Shown: piece after piece, positions 8,609 through 18,700 of the stretch | How the letters are laid out: each line of letters opens with the position of its first letter | How positions within the stretch are numbered: position 1 is the first letter of the stretch | NCBI GenBank assembly: GCA_944392295.1 | Contig: CALXWE010000007.1 | Location: 1 to 64,000 of the forward strand | DNA from: an uncultured Alphaproteobacteria bacterium | Lineage (GTDB): Bacteria > Pseudomonadota > Alphaproteobacteria > RF32 > CAG-239 | Direction: 5' to 3' | DNA length: 64,000 nt | Notes under the pieces: model-generated | What the model was told of the DNA's origin: nothing | What the model saw: only the letters and a program-made list of their open reading frames with translations | Databases searched by the model: none | Made by a program: the position numbers and the translations under genes

Positions 8609-8643
8609 AAGAAAAGCCTCAAGCATCGCTTGAGGCTTTTCTT
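8609..8643. terminator. Bidirectional terminator
   Basis: A perfect 16-bp stem (8609-8624 with 8628-8643) with an ATC loop lies between two convergent genes and would end transcription from both. Confidence 0.85.
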
Positions 8644-8657
8644 ACAGCGTATTTAAA

Positions 8658-9320
8658 TTACAGCATTTTCATTATGGCTTTTACCATCTTATCGGCGCCT
8701 TCTGCTACCTCGGTAATGGAATGTGCCATCATATAAGCCGGTGTAGTTACAATTTTATGCTTTTCATCAACGGCAATTTCGGTAGCCTGACGAACTTCAT
8801 TAACAGCACCCATGGCTTCAACTGCCCTGGCCGTCTGTTCATCGCTGCCGATAGTTATTTTTATACCGTATTTACCTAAAACTCTGGCCACAACCACCGG
8901 CGCAATACACATAGCGCCTATCGGTAATCCGTTATCGTAACACTTTAACATTGTATTGCTAACATCTTGATTTACTTCACAATTTACTCCTCTGTCGGCA
9001 TAGTTGCACCAGTTGGTAACCGCGCCCAATCCTCCCGGGAAAATTACTGCATCAAAGTCTTTAACATTAAATTCCTTCAAATCTTTAATGTCACCGCGGC
9101 AAATTCGTCCGGCTTCTACCAAAACCGAGCGTTTTTCATTAGTCTTTTCTCCGGTCAAAATATTAACAACCGCACTTTGCATAATATTCGGAGCAAAGCA
9201 CTGATAACTTCCGCCGTTTTTGGCAATCGCCAATAAAGCTGTTACGGTTTCAAACACTTCAGAACCGTCGGCACGACCGCAACCGGCTAAAACAACGGCA
9301 ATTTTCGGACTTGTTGACAT
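8658..9320 (-). CDS. elbB: ElbB-like DJ-1/PfpI superfamily protein
   Basis: A 220-residue member of the ElbB branch of the DJ-1/PfpI superfamily (glutamine-amidotransferase-like fold). ElbB was named as an isoprenoid-biosynthesis-linked protein and has reported glyoxalase activity. Diagnostic features are LAGCGRADGSEV at the N-terminus, FPGGLGAVTNW in the middle and the nucleophile cysteine in GAMCIAP. The length matches the family. AGGAGAG precedes the ATG. It is divergent from the M16 peptidase gene, with a shared intergenic region of 88 bp. Confidence 0.88.
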   Translation of the reverse strand: MSTSPKIAVVLAGCGRADGSEVFETVTALLAIAKNGGSYQCFAPNIMQSAVVNILTGEKTNEKRSVLVEAGRICRGDIKDLKEFNVKDFDAVIFPGGLGAVTNWCNYADRGVNCEVNQDVSNTMLKCYDNGLPIGAMCIAPVVVARVLGKYGIKITIGSDEQTARAVEAMGAVNEVRQATEIAVDEKHKIVTTPAYMMAHSITEVAEGADKMVKAIMKML

Positions 9321-9408
9321 TTTCTCTCTCCTTTTTGTAATTATGATTGATTTATGCTATATGAGCTATATAATGCTGTCAATTAATAAAATAAATAGGT
9401 ATAATAAA

Positions 9409-10671
9409 ATGCAAATACAACAAACGACATTAGAAAACGGTCTACGGATTATTACTTCCGAACGTCCGCAAACCGAAACTGTATCTTTAGGTATTTGGGT
9501 AAATACCGGAGCGGCTTACGAAACCGAAGATATTAACGGTATATCTCACTTTATAGAACATATGGTCTTCAAAGGTACAAAAAAACGCAATTCCTTACAA
9601 ATATCTGAAGAAATTGAAAATGTAGGAGGTCAAAACAACGCCTATACTTCACGGGAATTTACGGCATTTTATGCCAAAATGCTCAAAAATGATGTGGAGC
9701 TGTCTTTAGATGTTATCGCCGATTTTATTATGTCTCCGCTTTTCCCCGAAGATGAAATGGTAAAAGAAAAAGAGGTTGTCGTTCAAGAAATTAAACAAAC
9801 TTTTGATACTCCAGATGATATTATTTTTGATTATTTTCAAGAAAAAGCCTTCCCTAATCAGCCTTTAGGGAGAGCTATTTTAGGGTCTGCTCAAAAAGTA
9901 CGCTCTTTTAGCGCTGATATTATGCATAAATATATGCAAAGCAATTACGCCGCCGAAAATACGGTAGTTGTAGCCGTTGGTAACTTAAAACATGAAACTT
10001 TTGTAAATATGGTAAAAAGCCGTATGGATAGTTATCGTGCTAAAAAAACATTTACAGTTGAGCCCCAAATTTATCAAGGCGGTTTTTATGCCGAAAAGCG
10101 TGACATTGAACAAGCTCACGTTGTCCTTGGCTTTAAGGGAATAGAATACAGCAACTTGCAATATTATCCCGTTTCCATATTCTCCACATTGTTTGGCGGA
10201 GGAATGTCTTCACGTTTATTCCAAGAAATAAGAGAAAAAAGAGGCTTGGTATACACTGTTTATTGTTTTACCAATTCCCATACCGGAAACGGCCTTTACG
10301 GTATCTATGCCGGAACTTCCGGCTCCGAGCTCAACAAACTTTTACCGGTTGTCGCCGATGAAATTAAAAAGGTTGTACAAGAAAAAGTCTCACCAAAAGA
10401 ATTAGATAGAGCTAAAGTCCAACTCAAAGCCAGTATGTTAATGGCTTTAGAAAGCTCATCGGCAACTGCCGAAGTTATAGCTCGGCAAATGCTGTTATAT
10501 AATCGGGTTATTCCTACCCAAGAAATTATAGACCGAGTAGATGCAGTAAGTTTAGAAGATGTACAAAAAGCCGCACAAATGCTGTTTAGTACCAGACCAA
10601 CTTATACCCTGCTTGGCGACATTGCCGGCTACCCCGATTATGAAAAATTGCAAAAATATCTGCAATTTTAA
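9409..10671 (+). CDS. M16 family zinc metallopeptidase (processing peptidase type)
   Basis: A 420-residue M16B peptidase related to the mitochondrial processing peptidase beta subunit and bacterial PqqL/YmxG types. The inverted zinc motif HFIEH is at 47-51, with the third ligand Glu expected in VVVQEIKQ. The C-terminal domain carries the GGGMSSRLFQEIREKRGL substrate-binding segment, so this single chain has both the catalytic and the recognition halves. The start at 9409 gives the normal family N-terminus (TTLENGLRI); the open frame extends further upstream, but those residues would overlap the divergent elbB promoter. The ribosome site is weak. No signal peptide. Confidence 0.88.
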   Translation: MQIQQTTLENGLRIITSERPQTETVSLGIWVNTGAAYETEDINGISHFIEHMVFKGTKKRNSLQISEEIENVGGQNNAYTSREFTAFYAKMLKNDVELSLDVIADFIMSPLFPEDEMVKEKEVVVQEIKQTFDTPDDIIFDYFQEKAFPNQPLGRAILGSAQKVRSFSADIMHKYMQSNYAAENTVVVAVGNLKHETFVNMVKSRMDSYRAKKTFTVEPQIYQGGFYAEKRDIEQAHVVLGFKGIEYSNLQYYPVSIFSTLFGGGMSSRLFQEIREKRGLVYTVYCFTNSHTGNGLYGIYAGTSGSELNKLLPVVADEIKKVVQEKVSPKELDRAKVQLKASMLMALESSSATAEVIARQMLLYNRVIPTQEIIDRVDAVSLEDVQKAAQMLFSTRPTYTLLGDIAGYPDYEKLQKYLQF

Positions 10672-10727
10672 GCCTTTGTTATCAAAAAATATATAATATA
10701 AGGCAAAATAACTAACGGAGAAACACC

Positions 10728-11792
10728 ATGTCACGTGCGGAAGATATTTTTCAAAAGCTGATTTACTTTGGCGAAGATGCTATTGATGAGTTTATCATCA
10801 ACAACCAAACCGAAGAATTGTTCTTAGATTTTAAACAAGCCGTATCCACTGGCAAAAACTTTAATACTTTGCACCGTGACGACCGCAAAAATTTGGCCAA
10901 AGCCATTTCCGGTTTTGGTAACTCCGAAGGCGGAGTTGTGGTATGGGGCGTTGAGTGTGCTCGTGATACCGAGATTGGAGATGTTGCCCAGGCTAAAATT
11001 AAAGTAAAAAACGTGCATCGTTTTTTAAGCTGGCTTGAGGGAGCCATATCTGGTTGCACAATTCCCAGCCATAACAAGGTACGCAATCATATTATAAGCG
11101 CCGATGAAAACGGCGACGGCTTTATTGCTACCTATATTCCCAAATCGGAAATCACTCCATTAATGACTACTACCAACAGCACCATTTACATTCGCTCCGG
11201 CTCTAACAATGTGCCGGCACCTTACGCCGTAATTGCCGGTATGTTCGGAAAACGTCCGCAGCCTAATATTGAGCTTGAAATTAAAGATACCTCACTGGAA
11301 GTTTTGGATAATGTTGATGAGGATATGCTTTATCCTAAAACCATTGATAATCCGCCGGAAAAATACGTAAAAATCAATTTTTCCATACAAGCTCACAATA
11401 ACAGCAATGCTATAGCTCGTGAACTTTATTTATCGTGTACCACTGAAACCACCGGCAGTGAATATAATAAAATACGTTTTTCCAATTATAATCAAATGGA
11501 TGCCTTAACCGGCATTGTCGGACACACTAACCTTATTACGCGTCCCGAATTAAGGCTCCCTCCCCGCGGACGCTTAAAGTTTGCCAATGTCCAGATAATC
11601 TTATCGCCTTATATTGATGAAGATTTGCTCATTAACGGTGTAATCGGAGCCGAAGGAGCTATGCCCAAAGATTTTAGAATATTTATGGCTAAAAATCAGC
11701 TTCGTTCGTTTGTTGCCAAGGCCTTGAGGGAAGAAGACGAACATGAGATGCTGTTAAGCGAATTTTTCACTAACTTTTTAAAAAGCGAATAA
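10728..11792 (+). CDS. AlbA_2 (Schlafen-type) domain protein
   Basis: A 354-residue protein whose N-terminal third matches the AlbA_2 (Schlafen AlbA) putative nucleic-acid or ATP-binding domain: ELFLDFKQAV, then LAKAISGFGNSEGG and VVVWGVE, with a later IYIRSGSNN. The C-terminal two thirds (about 170-340) is a predicted beta-rich domain I do not recognise. GGAG precedes the ATG. It is 3 nt upstream of rnhA, so the two are probably cotranscribed. The cellular role is unknown; some relatives are transcriptional regulators and others belong to defence loci, but nothing here supports defence. Confidence 0.7.
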   Translation: MSRAEDIFQKLIYFGEDAIDEFIINNQTEELFLDFKQAVSTGKNFNTLHRDDRKNLAKAISGFGNSEGGVVVWGVECARDTEIGDVAQAKIKVKNVHRFLSWLEGAISGCTIPSHNKVRNHIISADENGDGFIATYIPKSEITPLMTTTNSTIYIRSGSNNVPAPYAVIAGMFGKRPQPNIELEIKDTSLEVLDNVDEDMLYPKTIDNPPEKYVKINFSIQAHNNSNAIARELYLSCTTETTGSEYNKIRFSNYNQMDALTGIVGHTNLITRPELRLPPRGRLKFANVQIILSPYIDEDLLINGVIGAEGAMPKDFRIFMAKNQLRSFVAKALREEDEHEMLLSEFFTNFLKSE

Positions 11793-11795
11793 AGT

Positions 11796-12242
11796 ATGAA
11801 AGCCAGAATAGAAATATTTACCGACGGAGCTTGTTCGGGCAACCCCGGAATCGGCGGCTGGGGAGCTCTTCTCCGCTATAAAGACGTAGAAAAAGAATTA
11901 AGCGGAGGCGAAGCCCAAACGACCAACAATCGCATGGAATTAACAGCGGTAATTGAGGCCTTAAAAGCCCTTAAGACCGAGTGCAACATCACCTTATATA
12001 CCGACAGCAAATATGTTATGAACGGTATCAATGAATGGCTGGAAAACTGGAAGAAAAACGGCTGGAAAACTTCAAACAAGAAAAATGGGGTTAAAAACAT
12101 AGACTTATGGCAACAACTTGATGAACTGATTAAAAAACATGAAATTCGTTGGGTTTGGGTTAAAGGCCATAACGGACACCCCGAAAATGAAAGAGTTGAT
12201 ACTTTGGCTCGCAATGAAGTGCTTAAACTAAAAGAAGCCTAA
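11796..12242 (+). CDS. rnhA: Ribonuclease HI
   Basis: RNase HI cleaves the RNA strand of RNA-DNA hybrids during replication and R-loop removal. The 148-residue protein has the catalytic carboxylates D10, E48, D70 and D135 and the histidine H125, with the basic protrusion [10 protein letters not shown] (81-90) typical of the E. coli type. The length matches the family. It begins 3 nt after the AlbA_2 gene, with no strong ribosome site of its own, which suggests coupled translation. Confidence 0.96.
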   Translation: MKARIEIFTDGACSGNPGIGGWGALLRYKDVEKELSGGEAQTTNNRMELTAVIEALKALKTECNITLYTDSKYVMNGINEWLENWKKNGWKTSNKKNGVKNIDLWQQLDELIKKHEIRWVWVKGHNGHPENERVDTLARNEVLKLKEA

Positions 12243-12261
12243 GTGTATGGTTGTAGATACG

Positions 12262-12291
12262 AAAAGAGCAGCTTTTTAAGGCTGCTCTTTT
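12262..12291. terminator. Bidirectional terminator
   Basis: An 11-bp stem AAAAGAGCAGC / GCTGCTCTTTT (12262-12272 with 12281-12291) lies between convergent rnhA and the nitroreductase gene. Confidence 0.85.
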
Positions 12292-12295
12292 AATT

Positions 12296-12832
12296 TTACC
12301 ATTTTTCCCAGTGTACTTTAGCCGGATTATAACGATTTTCCGGCTGTTTGGGAGTTTCAGCCGGATATCCTATCGGTACAATGGCCAACGGACGAATATT
12401 ATCCGGCAAATTCAAATATTTTTTAACACCGTCCATTACCAAAGGCATGGGAGCAGCCCCGCAAAAACAAGCCCCTAGCCCTTTGGCATGACAAGCTAAC
12501 AATAAGTTTTGAGTAGCTAAAGCGCAATCAACATCAGCAAAATTCCAAACCTCATTTTCTTTTTCGCGATGAAAAGCTTCATCAGTATTGCCGCAAACAA
12601 CAATTACGCATGAAGCATTTTTAGCAAAAGAAGTCCAGGGTTGAACCGAGCGGAACCCTGCCAAAACTTCCGGATTTTCAATAACTAAAAATTCCCAAGG
12701 TTGTTTATTGTGTGCCGAAGGTGCATATGAGGCCATTTTTAAAATTTCTTCAATATCCTCATGCGGAACTTTTCTCGTCGTATCATACTGACGAACTGAT
12801 CTTCTGGTTAAAATTCCTTCCAATAAATCCAT
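12296..12832 (-). CDS. Nitroreductase family flavoprotein
   Basis: A 178-residue FMN-dependent oxidoreductase of the nitroreductase superfamily. The signature N-terminus LTRRSVRQYD binds the FMN phosphate, followed by ASYAPSAHNKQPW; the C-terminal half has LGACFCG and IGYPAE, also standard. Members reduce nitro compounds, quinones or flavins with NAD(P)H, and the physiological substrate is not deducible. A strong GGAGG ribosome site precedes the ATG. It follows an unknown gene by 12 nt and is probably cotranscribed with it. Confidence 0.88.
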   Translation of the reverse strand: MDLLEGILTRRSVRQYDTTRKVPHEDIEEILKMASYAPSAHNKQPWEFLVIENPEVLAGFRSVQPWTSFAKNASCVIVVCGNTDEAFHREKENEVWNFADVDCALATQNLLLACHAKGLGACFCGAAPMPLVMDGVKKYLNLPDNIRPLAIVPIGYPAETPKQPENRYNPAKVHWEKW

Positions 12833-12844
12833 AAGTTACCTCCT

Positions 12845-13441
12845 TTAGTTAACTTTTCTCTGTAATTCATCTATACGCGGTAAAACCGAATTTTCAATAA
12901 TGAAACTAATGGCCCTTTCTGCGGTTTTATCGGTATGTAAAACAGTTTTATAAATTTCTTCACCTTCTTTTTTATCTTTCAAGCGCTGCCCTAACTTTAA
13001 GTAAACCTCAGCAAGCTCGGATAAAGAATCTACAATCTGGGCAATATAGGCCGGAAGTTTTAAGTCGGCACAACCTCCCCAAAAGCCTTCCAAAAAACCT
13101 TCTTCAATCTCTTGATAGCGGATATCACACCATAAAATCAATTCGTTTTTATCGCCCTTGGCAAGGGTTACCTTGTTTTGCTTAACTAAAGCAAACATTT
13201 CATCCCATAAGCCCATAAAAAACTTAAAAAACAACTCAGCTTCTTTTTTGGTTTCGAGCCGCGGTTGTTTATCCTCTTCCCACAAGGAAGATATAACATC
13301 TGTCGGACGCAAATTAAGGTTTGGCGAGCATATGGCACCGGCAAACTTCATTTTGACCACTTCAAGCGATGAAGGACAATTGTAATGGTTCAAAAAATTT
13401 TTGAATTTATCATCACCAATATATTTATTTTCAATTTGCAT
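12845..13441 (-). CDS. Hypothetical protein upstream of the nitroreductase
   Basis: A 198-residue cytoplasmic protein with no signal peptide or membrane segment, and not securely recognised. It appears mostly alpha-helical, with a Trp/Phe-rich centre (EEGFLEGFWGGCADL, about 112-126) and a helical, charged C-terminus. A relationship to the UPF0149/YecA-like proteins crossed my mind but is unproven. GAGAAG precedes the ATG. It forms a two-gene unit with the nitroreductase gene. Confidence 0.6.
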   Translation of the reverse strand: MQIENKYIGDDKFKNFLNHYNCPSSLEVVKMKFAGAICSPNLNLRPTDVISSLWEEDKQPRLETKKEAELFFKFFMGLWDEMFALVKQNKVTLAKGDKNELILWCDIRYQEIEEGFLEGFWGGCADLKLPAYIAQIVDSLSELAEVYLKLGQRLKDKKEGEEIYKTVLHTDKTAERAISFIIENSVLPRIDELQRKVN

Positions 13442-13475
13442 TTAAAAACTTCTCGTATATTATGTTGTAAAATAT

Positions 13476-13489
13476 TTACATTAATGTAA
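13476..13489. promoter_or_regulatory. 14-bp palindrome, possible operator
   Basis: The perfect palindrome TTACATTAATGTAA lies between divergent genes, just before the ribosome site of the small lipoprotein gene. Its position would let a dimeric regulator control that gene. No regulator is identified. Confidence 0.4.
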
Positions 13490-13503
13490 TGGAGATTTTA
13501 AAA

Positions 13504-13821
13504 TTGTCCAGTATAAAAATGATTACCGCAAGCTTAATTTTGGTTTGTATGTGCGGATGTTCTTTATTTGAGCCGTTTGTTGACCGCCGCCGCAATGCCG
13601 GAGCTCAAGACATAAACCGTTTATATGTCGGAAAATCAAAGACTAATGCTCCGGCTATTTGCTATAACGGTTTATGGACCGATGATAATACCTTGCAACA
13701 AATGGCTGACGCTGAATGCCAAAAATATAATCCCGGCACACATGCTGTAAAAGGCGAAGTTTCACACTTTACCTGCAAGTTAGTCTTGCCTAATCATGCG
13801 TATTTTAAATGTGTAAAATAA
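13504..13821 (+). CDS. Small secreted lipoprotein
   Basis: A protein of about 105 residues with an N-terminal hydrophobic segment ending in a plausible lipobox (MCGC), so it is probably lipidated in the envelope. The mature part has four more cysteines, possibly forming disulfides. The ATG at 13489 overlaps the only good ribosome site (GGAG at 13492-13495), so the TTG at 13504, 8 nt downstream of it, is the likelier start; an internal ATG at 13534 is a third option. It lies 16 nt upstream of argS and may be cotranscribed. The family is not recognised. Confidence 0.6.
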   Translation: MSSIKMITASLILVCMCGCSLFEPFVDRRRNAGAQDINRLYVGKSKTNAPAICYNGLWTDDNTLQQMADAECQKYNPGTHAVKGEVSHFTCKLVLPNHAYFKCVK

Positions 13822-13837
13822 CTAGGAAACAAAAGAA

Positions 13838-15577
13838 ATGACATTATCAATAGAAAAAAACTTTAACCAAAAATTTGCCGACATTTTTCAAAAACTGGAT
13901 TTAGATACCAAGTTTGCCGTCATAAAGCCTTCTGATAGGCCGGATTTAAGCGACTTTCAGTGCAACGGGGCTTTAGCTCTGGCTAAATCTTTACACAAAA
14001 ATCCTCGAGAAATCGCTGCTTTAATTGCTGAAGAGTTACAAAAAGACAAAGACGTATCTTCCGTATCGGTAGACGGTCCCGGTTTTATCAATTTTAAAAT
14101 ATCCAATGAGTTTATTGCCAAATCTTTGAATGAAATGGCCGAAGATGAGCGCTTGGGCTGCTCTAAAGTTGCTGAACCTAAAGAAATCGTTATGGATTTC
14201 GGTGGTCCGAACGTTGCTAAAGCTTTACATGTCGGGCACTTGCGTTCGGCAGTTATCGGCGAGTCTATCCGCCGTATTGAAACATTTGTCGGCAATAAAG
14301 TTATATCAGACGTTCACTTTGGCGACTGGGGAACCCCTATGGGAATGATTTTGGCTGAGATTATCCATCAAGACGGTAATTTAGATAATGTCGAAAGCTA
14401 TGATATTGCCAAGATTTCAGCAATTTACAAACAAGCCAACATTCGCTGCAAAGAAGATGAAAACGCCAAAGAAACGGCTCGTCAGATAACCGCCGAATTA
14501 CAAAACGGTAATCCTGAATATCGCAAAGCATGGAAATATTTACGCGATGTATCGGTAGCCGATGTTAAAAAAACTTACCAAGAATTGGATGCCCACTTTG
14601 ACTTATGGTTAGGTGAAAGCGATGCCCACCAAGCCTGTGGCGAAGTAGTTGAATTGGCCAAAGAAAAAGGAATATCTGAGGTTGATGACGGAGCAACCAT
14701 CATCCGCCTGCCCGAGACCAACAAACCTATGCCGCCGGTCATTTTGGTAAAGACCGATGGCGGATTCGGTTATCAGGTAACCGATATTGCTACCATAAAA
14801 ACTCGTGTGGAAGATTTGCATGCTCAAGAGATTATCTATGTAGTAGATAAGCGTCAATCCTTACACTTTGAACAAGTATTTCAAGTTTCCGAAATGTTAG
14901 GCATTGCCAAAGATGTAAAATTGGAGCATATCGGTTTCGGAACGGTTAACGGAGCCGACGGTAAACCATTTAAAACCCGCGACGGCGGAGTGATGAATTT
15001 ATCGGATTTAATCTTAATAAGTAAAGAAAAAGTACGCAGCTCTATGCCTAAAGCCGGAGAAGTTGAAGGTTTTAGCAAAGATGATATTGAAAAAATGGTA
15101 ACCCAAATTGCCATGGGCGCTATTAAGTTCCAAGATTTGAAAAACAATATTGCCTCAGGTTATGTTTTTGATTTGGAAGATTTTGCCAAGTTTGACGGCA
15201 AAACCGGTCCGTATATTCAATATGCGGTGGCCCGTATCAATTCTATTTTAAGAAAGGCCAAAGCCGGTGGTCTGGAAATCGGCGATATCGTAATCAGCAA
15301 TGAAGATGAGAGAAACTTAGCCTTAAAGCTCTCTCAGTTTGAAAATGTAATTATGAGAGCTCATGCCGATAAAGAGCCGAGCATTATTACTGATTATGCA
15401 TACACTTTGGCACAAGTATTCAGCGGCTTTTATAACACCTGCCCGATCATGAACGCCGAAGATAAAACTTTAGCCGTTTCACGATTAAAGTTAGCTTCAT
15501 TGGTAAGAGATACCTTAAAGCAGTTGTTGTACCTGTTAGGTATTGAAGCCCCTGAAGTTATGCTCAAAGCGGCTTAA
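13838..15577 (+). CDS. argS: Arginyl-tRNA synthetase
   Basis: A class I aminoacyl-tRNA synthetase of 579 residues that charges tRNA-Arg. Domains in order: N-terminal additional domain (about 1-110), catalytic Rossmann fold with the HIGH-type motif HVGH near 131, and a C-terminal DALR anticodon-binding helical bundle ending in LYLLGIEAPEVM. A canonical KMSK is absent and the region reads GADGKPFKTRDGG, which is normal for many ArgS enzymes. AGGA precedes the ATG. Confidence 0.96.
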   Translation: MTLSIEKNFNQKFADIFQKLDLDTKFAVIKPSDRPDLSDFQCNGALALAKSLHKNPREIAALIAEELQKDKDVSSVSVDGPGFINFKISNEFIAKSLNEMAEDERLGCSKVAEPKEIVMDFGGPNVAKALHVGHLRSAVIGESIRRIETFVGNKVISDVHFGDWGTPMGMILAEIIHQDGNLDNVESYDIAKISAIYKQANIRCKEDENAKETARQITAELQNGNPEYRKAWKYLRDVSVADVKKTYQELDAHFDLWLGESDAHQACGEVVELAKEKGISEVDDGATIIRLPETNKPMPPVILVKTDGGFGYQVTDIATIKTRVEDLHAQEIIYVVDKRQSLHFEQVFQVSEMLGIAKDVKLEHIGFGTVNGADGKPFKTRDGGVMNLSDLILISKEKVRSSMPKAGEVEGFSKDDIEKMVTQIAMGAIKFQDLKNNIASGYVFDLEDFAKFDGKTGPYIQYAVARINSILRKAKAGGLEIGDIVISNEDERNLALKLSQFENVIMRAHADKEPSIITDYAYTLAQVFSGFYNTCPIMNAEDKTLAVSRLKLASLVRDTLKQLLYLLGIEAPEVMLKAA

Positions 15578-15598
15578 TTATATCGATTCTGAATAATG

Positions 15599-15628
15599 TT
15601 AAGCAGCATCTTTAAGGATGCTGCTTAA
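15599..15628 (+). terminator. argS terminator
   Basis: A 12-bp stem TTAAGCAGCATC / GATGCTGCTTAA is followed by a T run, just after argS. Confidence 0.85.
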
Positions 15629-15676
15629 TTTTTGTCTCTTTGCTAAAATTTAAGATAGCATAAAGCGTATTCATAA

Positions 15677-15702
15677 AAAACCGCCCTTAATTGGGCGGTT
15701 TT
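15677..15702. terminator. RND operon terminator
   Basis: Stem AAAACCGCCC / GGGCGGTTTT (15677-15686 with 15693-15702) is placed directly after the stop of the minus-strand pump gene and could also back up the argS terminator. Confidence 0.85.
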
Positions 15703-15706
15703 CTTA

Positions 15707-18700
15707 CTATTTCATGGCACGCTTTAATTTTGGGCGTCCCAATTTTTCGGCTCGCTCATTTATTTTGCGTAACTTAATGTTTGTATCATCAAAATACTCA
15801 CCGATAATAGCAAACATCATCGGAACAAATAAAGTCGCAACAAAGGTAGACATTATCATACCGCCAATCATACCTGTTCCTATAGCATGGCGGCTGGCAG
15901 CACCGGCTCCTGTTGAAATTGCAAGCGGTAAAACACCGAAAGTAAACGCCAGTGAGGTCATCACAATCGGACGAAAACGAAGTTTAGCCGCCTCAATTGA
16001 AGCTTGTGCGTAGGTAAAGCCTTCTTCAACCTTCATAACCGCAAACTCAACAATCAAAATAGCATTTTTAGCGGCCAAACCGATTAATGTTACCAAGCCT
16101 ACCTGAAAATATAGGTCGTTTTCAATACCCCTTATCCAGGTTGCGGCCAAAGCTCCCAAAACGGCAAAAGGTACGGAAAGAATAACCACAATCGGCAACG
16201 ACCATTTTTCATATTGAGCGGATAAAATTAAGAAAATCATAATTAAACCGAACACAAAAGCCTGGGTTGAAGCTCCTCCGGTTAATTTTTCCTGATATGC
16301 CGAACCAATCCAAGATAATGAATAATCATTACCCAAGACTTCGGCCGCCACTTCTTCCATAGCGGCAATAGCCTGACCGGAAGAATATCCAGGAGCCGGA
16401 TCACCCAAGACCTTTGCTGAAGGAAAGATGTTAAAGCGATTTATAAGTTCCGGACCTGTAACCCTTTCCACCGTAATAAGAGTAGAAAGCGGTACCAAAT
16501 CACCATTATTAGATTTAACGTACACATAACGTAAATCATCAGGAGAACTTCTAAACTGTGATTCTGATTGCAAAGTAACTCGGAAATTTCTGCCCATATA
16601 AGTAAAGTCATTCACATATAAGCTACCGAAAGTAGACTGCATAACCGAATAAACACTATTAATCGGAACATTCAAAGCTTTAGCTTTCTCTCTGTCTAAA
16701 TCAATACGGTACTGCGGAGTACTTACCGAGAAAGTTGTTTTAACATTAGAAAGTTCCGGACGTTTATTGGCCGCATCAACAAACTCTTGAGTCTTTTGCA
16801 TCAACTCCTGAGAACTTTTACCTGTTCGGTTTTGAATATACCCTTCAAAACCTCCGGTCGTACTCATACCCATAATCGGAGGCATACTGAAAGCATAAGC
16901 AATACCATCATTTTGGCTCATACCATATCCGGTAAATGTTTTGGCCAAAGCATCTGCCGACTGTTCCGCTTTATTCCTTTTTTCCCAATCTTTTAAAGTA
17001 ATAAAGCTAATACCGGAATATGTATTCTGACTGGAAGATAGCATATTAAAACCGTTAATGGTCAACACATCTTCGACATTGGGATTTTTCTTAACCATAG
17101 CGGATACATTTTGAGAAAACCTTTCAGTTCTCGGTAATGAAGAAGCTTCAGGCATATTATAGGCCATCAATAAGTTTCCTTGATCTTCCATAGGTACCAA
17201 ACCGGTAGGTATAATCTTAAATAATCCGGCAATAAGAAGCAAAATCAACAAAAACGCCATAATTGCCGTTTTACGGTTATTTAAGAAGAACTTAACGCCT
17301 GAAATGTACCATTCGGTAACTTTTTCAAAAAAGACGTTAAACCATTTAAAAAATGCCATTGGTTCTTTTTTATGCCTGTTATTTTTAATAATTAACGCAC
17401 ATAAAGAAGGTGTTAGGGTTAAAGCCACCAAAGCCGAAATAATAACGGACACGGCAATGGTAACCGAAAATTGTTTATACATAACACCCGTCATACCGCC
17501 CAAAAAGGCAATCGGTAAAAATACCGAAGATAATACCAAAGCCACGGCAACAACCGGACCTGATACCTCTTTCATGGCCTTAATAGCAGCTTCTTTCGGA
17601 GAAAGTTTTTCTTCTTCCATTAATCGTTCAACGTTTTCCAGAACGATAATAGCGTCATCTACCACAATACCGATAGCTAGAATTAATCCGAATAACGTTA
17701 AAAGATTAATAGAAAATCCCATTAAGTACATACCGGCAAAAGCACCGATAATAGAAACCGGCACCGCCAATATCGGGATGAGTGTTGCCCGTAAATTTTG
17801 CAAGAACAAATAAACAACCACAATTACCAATAAAACTGCTTCAAAGAAGGTATGAATAACTTCATTGATGGAAACATTAACAAATAAGGTTGTATCGTAA
17901 GGAATTTCATAGGTAATGCCTTGCGGAAAACTTTTTGATAATTCTTCCATTTTAGCCTTAACCAGATTAGCCGTTTCCAAAGCGTTGGCTCCCGGTTGTA
18001 AATAAACTGCAAAAGCGACGGCTTCTTCGCCGTTAAAACGAGATGAAACACTGTAGTCTTGCGCACCGAGTTCAATTCTGGCAACATCTTTTAAGCGTAA
18101 GGTTCCTCCTATTTCATTACTGCGTAAAATAATATCTCCAAATTCTTCAGCATCTACCAAACGCCCTTTTGTATTAACCGAATATGTATAGGCAACTTCC
18201 GAGTTCATCGGCTCCTGTCCGAATTGACCGGCAGCAAACTGAGAATTCTGTTCCTGAATGGCAGCAATTACATCTTGCGGCGTTAAATCATATTCAGATA
18301 ATTTATCGGGAGACAACCATATACGCATTGAATAATCCTGAGATGCAAACAAAGAAGCATCACCCACACCTTTAATACGCTTTAACTCATCAAGCACATT
18401 AAGCAATGCATAGTTAGACACATAAACGGTATCATACAACTCGGAGGTTGAGCGCATAGCAATAACCTGCAATATAGAGTTAGATTTTTGTTCTACTGTT
18501 ACCCCTTGTTTTGTTACTTCTGAAGGCAGTTTTGATGTTGCCATTTGTACTTTATTGTTAACATCAATGGTTGCCTGATCAGGATCTGTACCGATACCAA
18601 AAACCACACCTATGGTCAAATATCCCGAAGATGTTGCGGTAGAATACATATAAATCATATTCTTAACGCCGTTAATTTCTTGTTCCAAAGGAGCGGCAAC

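Noticed and set aside
10728-11792. AlbA_2 protein as part of a defence island
   Set aside because: Neighbours are rnhA and an M16 peptidase; no restriction, toxin or other defence gene is nearby.
14130-15147. Absence of KMSK in ArgS as a sign of inactivity
   Set aside because: Many functional arginyl-tRNA synthetases lack a canonical KMSK; the rest of the protein is normal.
17304-17813. 169-codon plus-strand frame opposite the RND pump gene
   Set aside because: It lies wholly inside the well-supported pump gene on the other strand and has no ribosome site or recognisable product.
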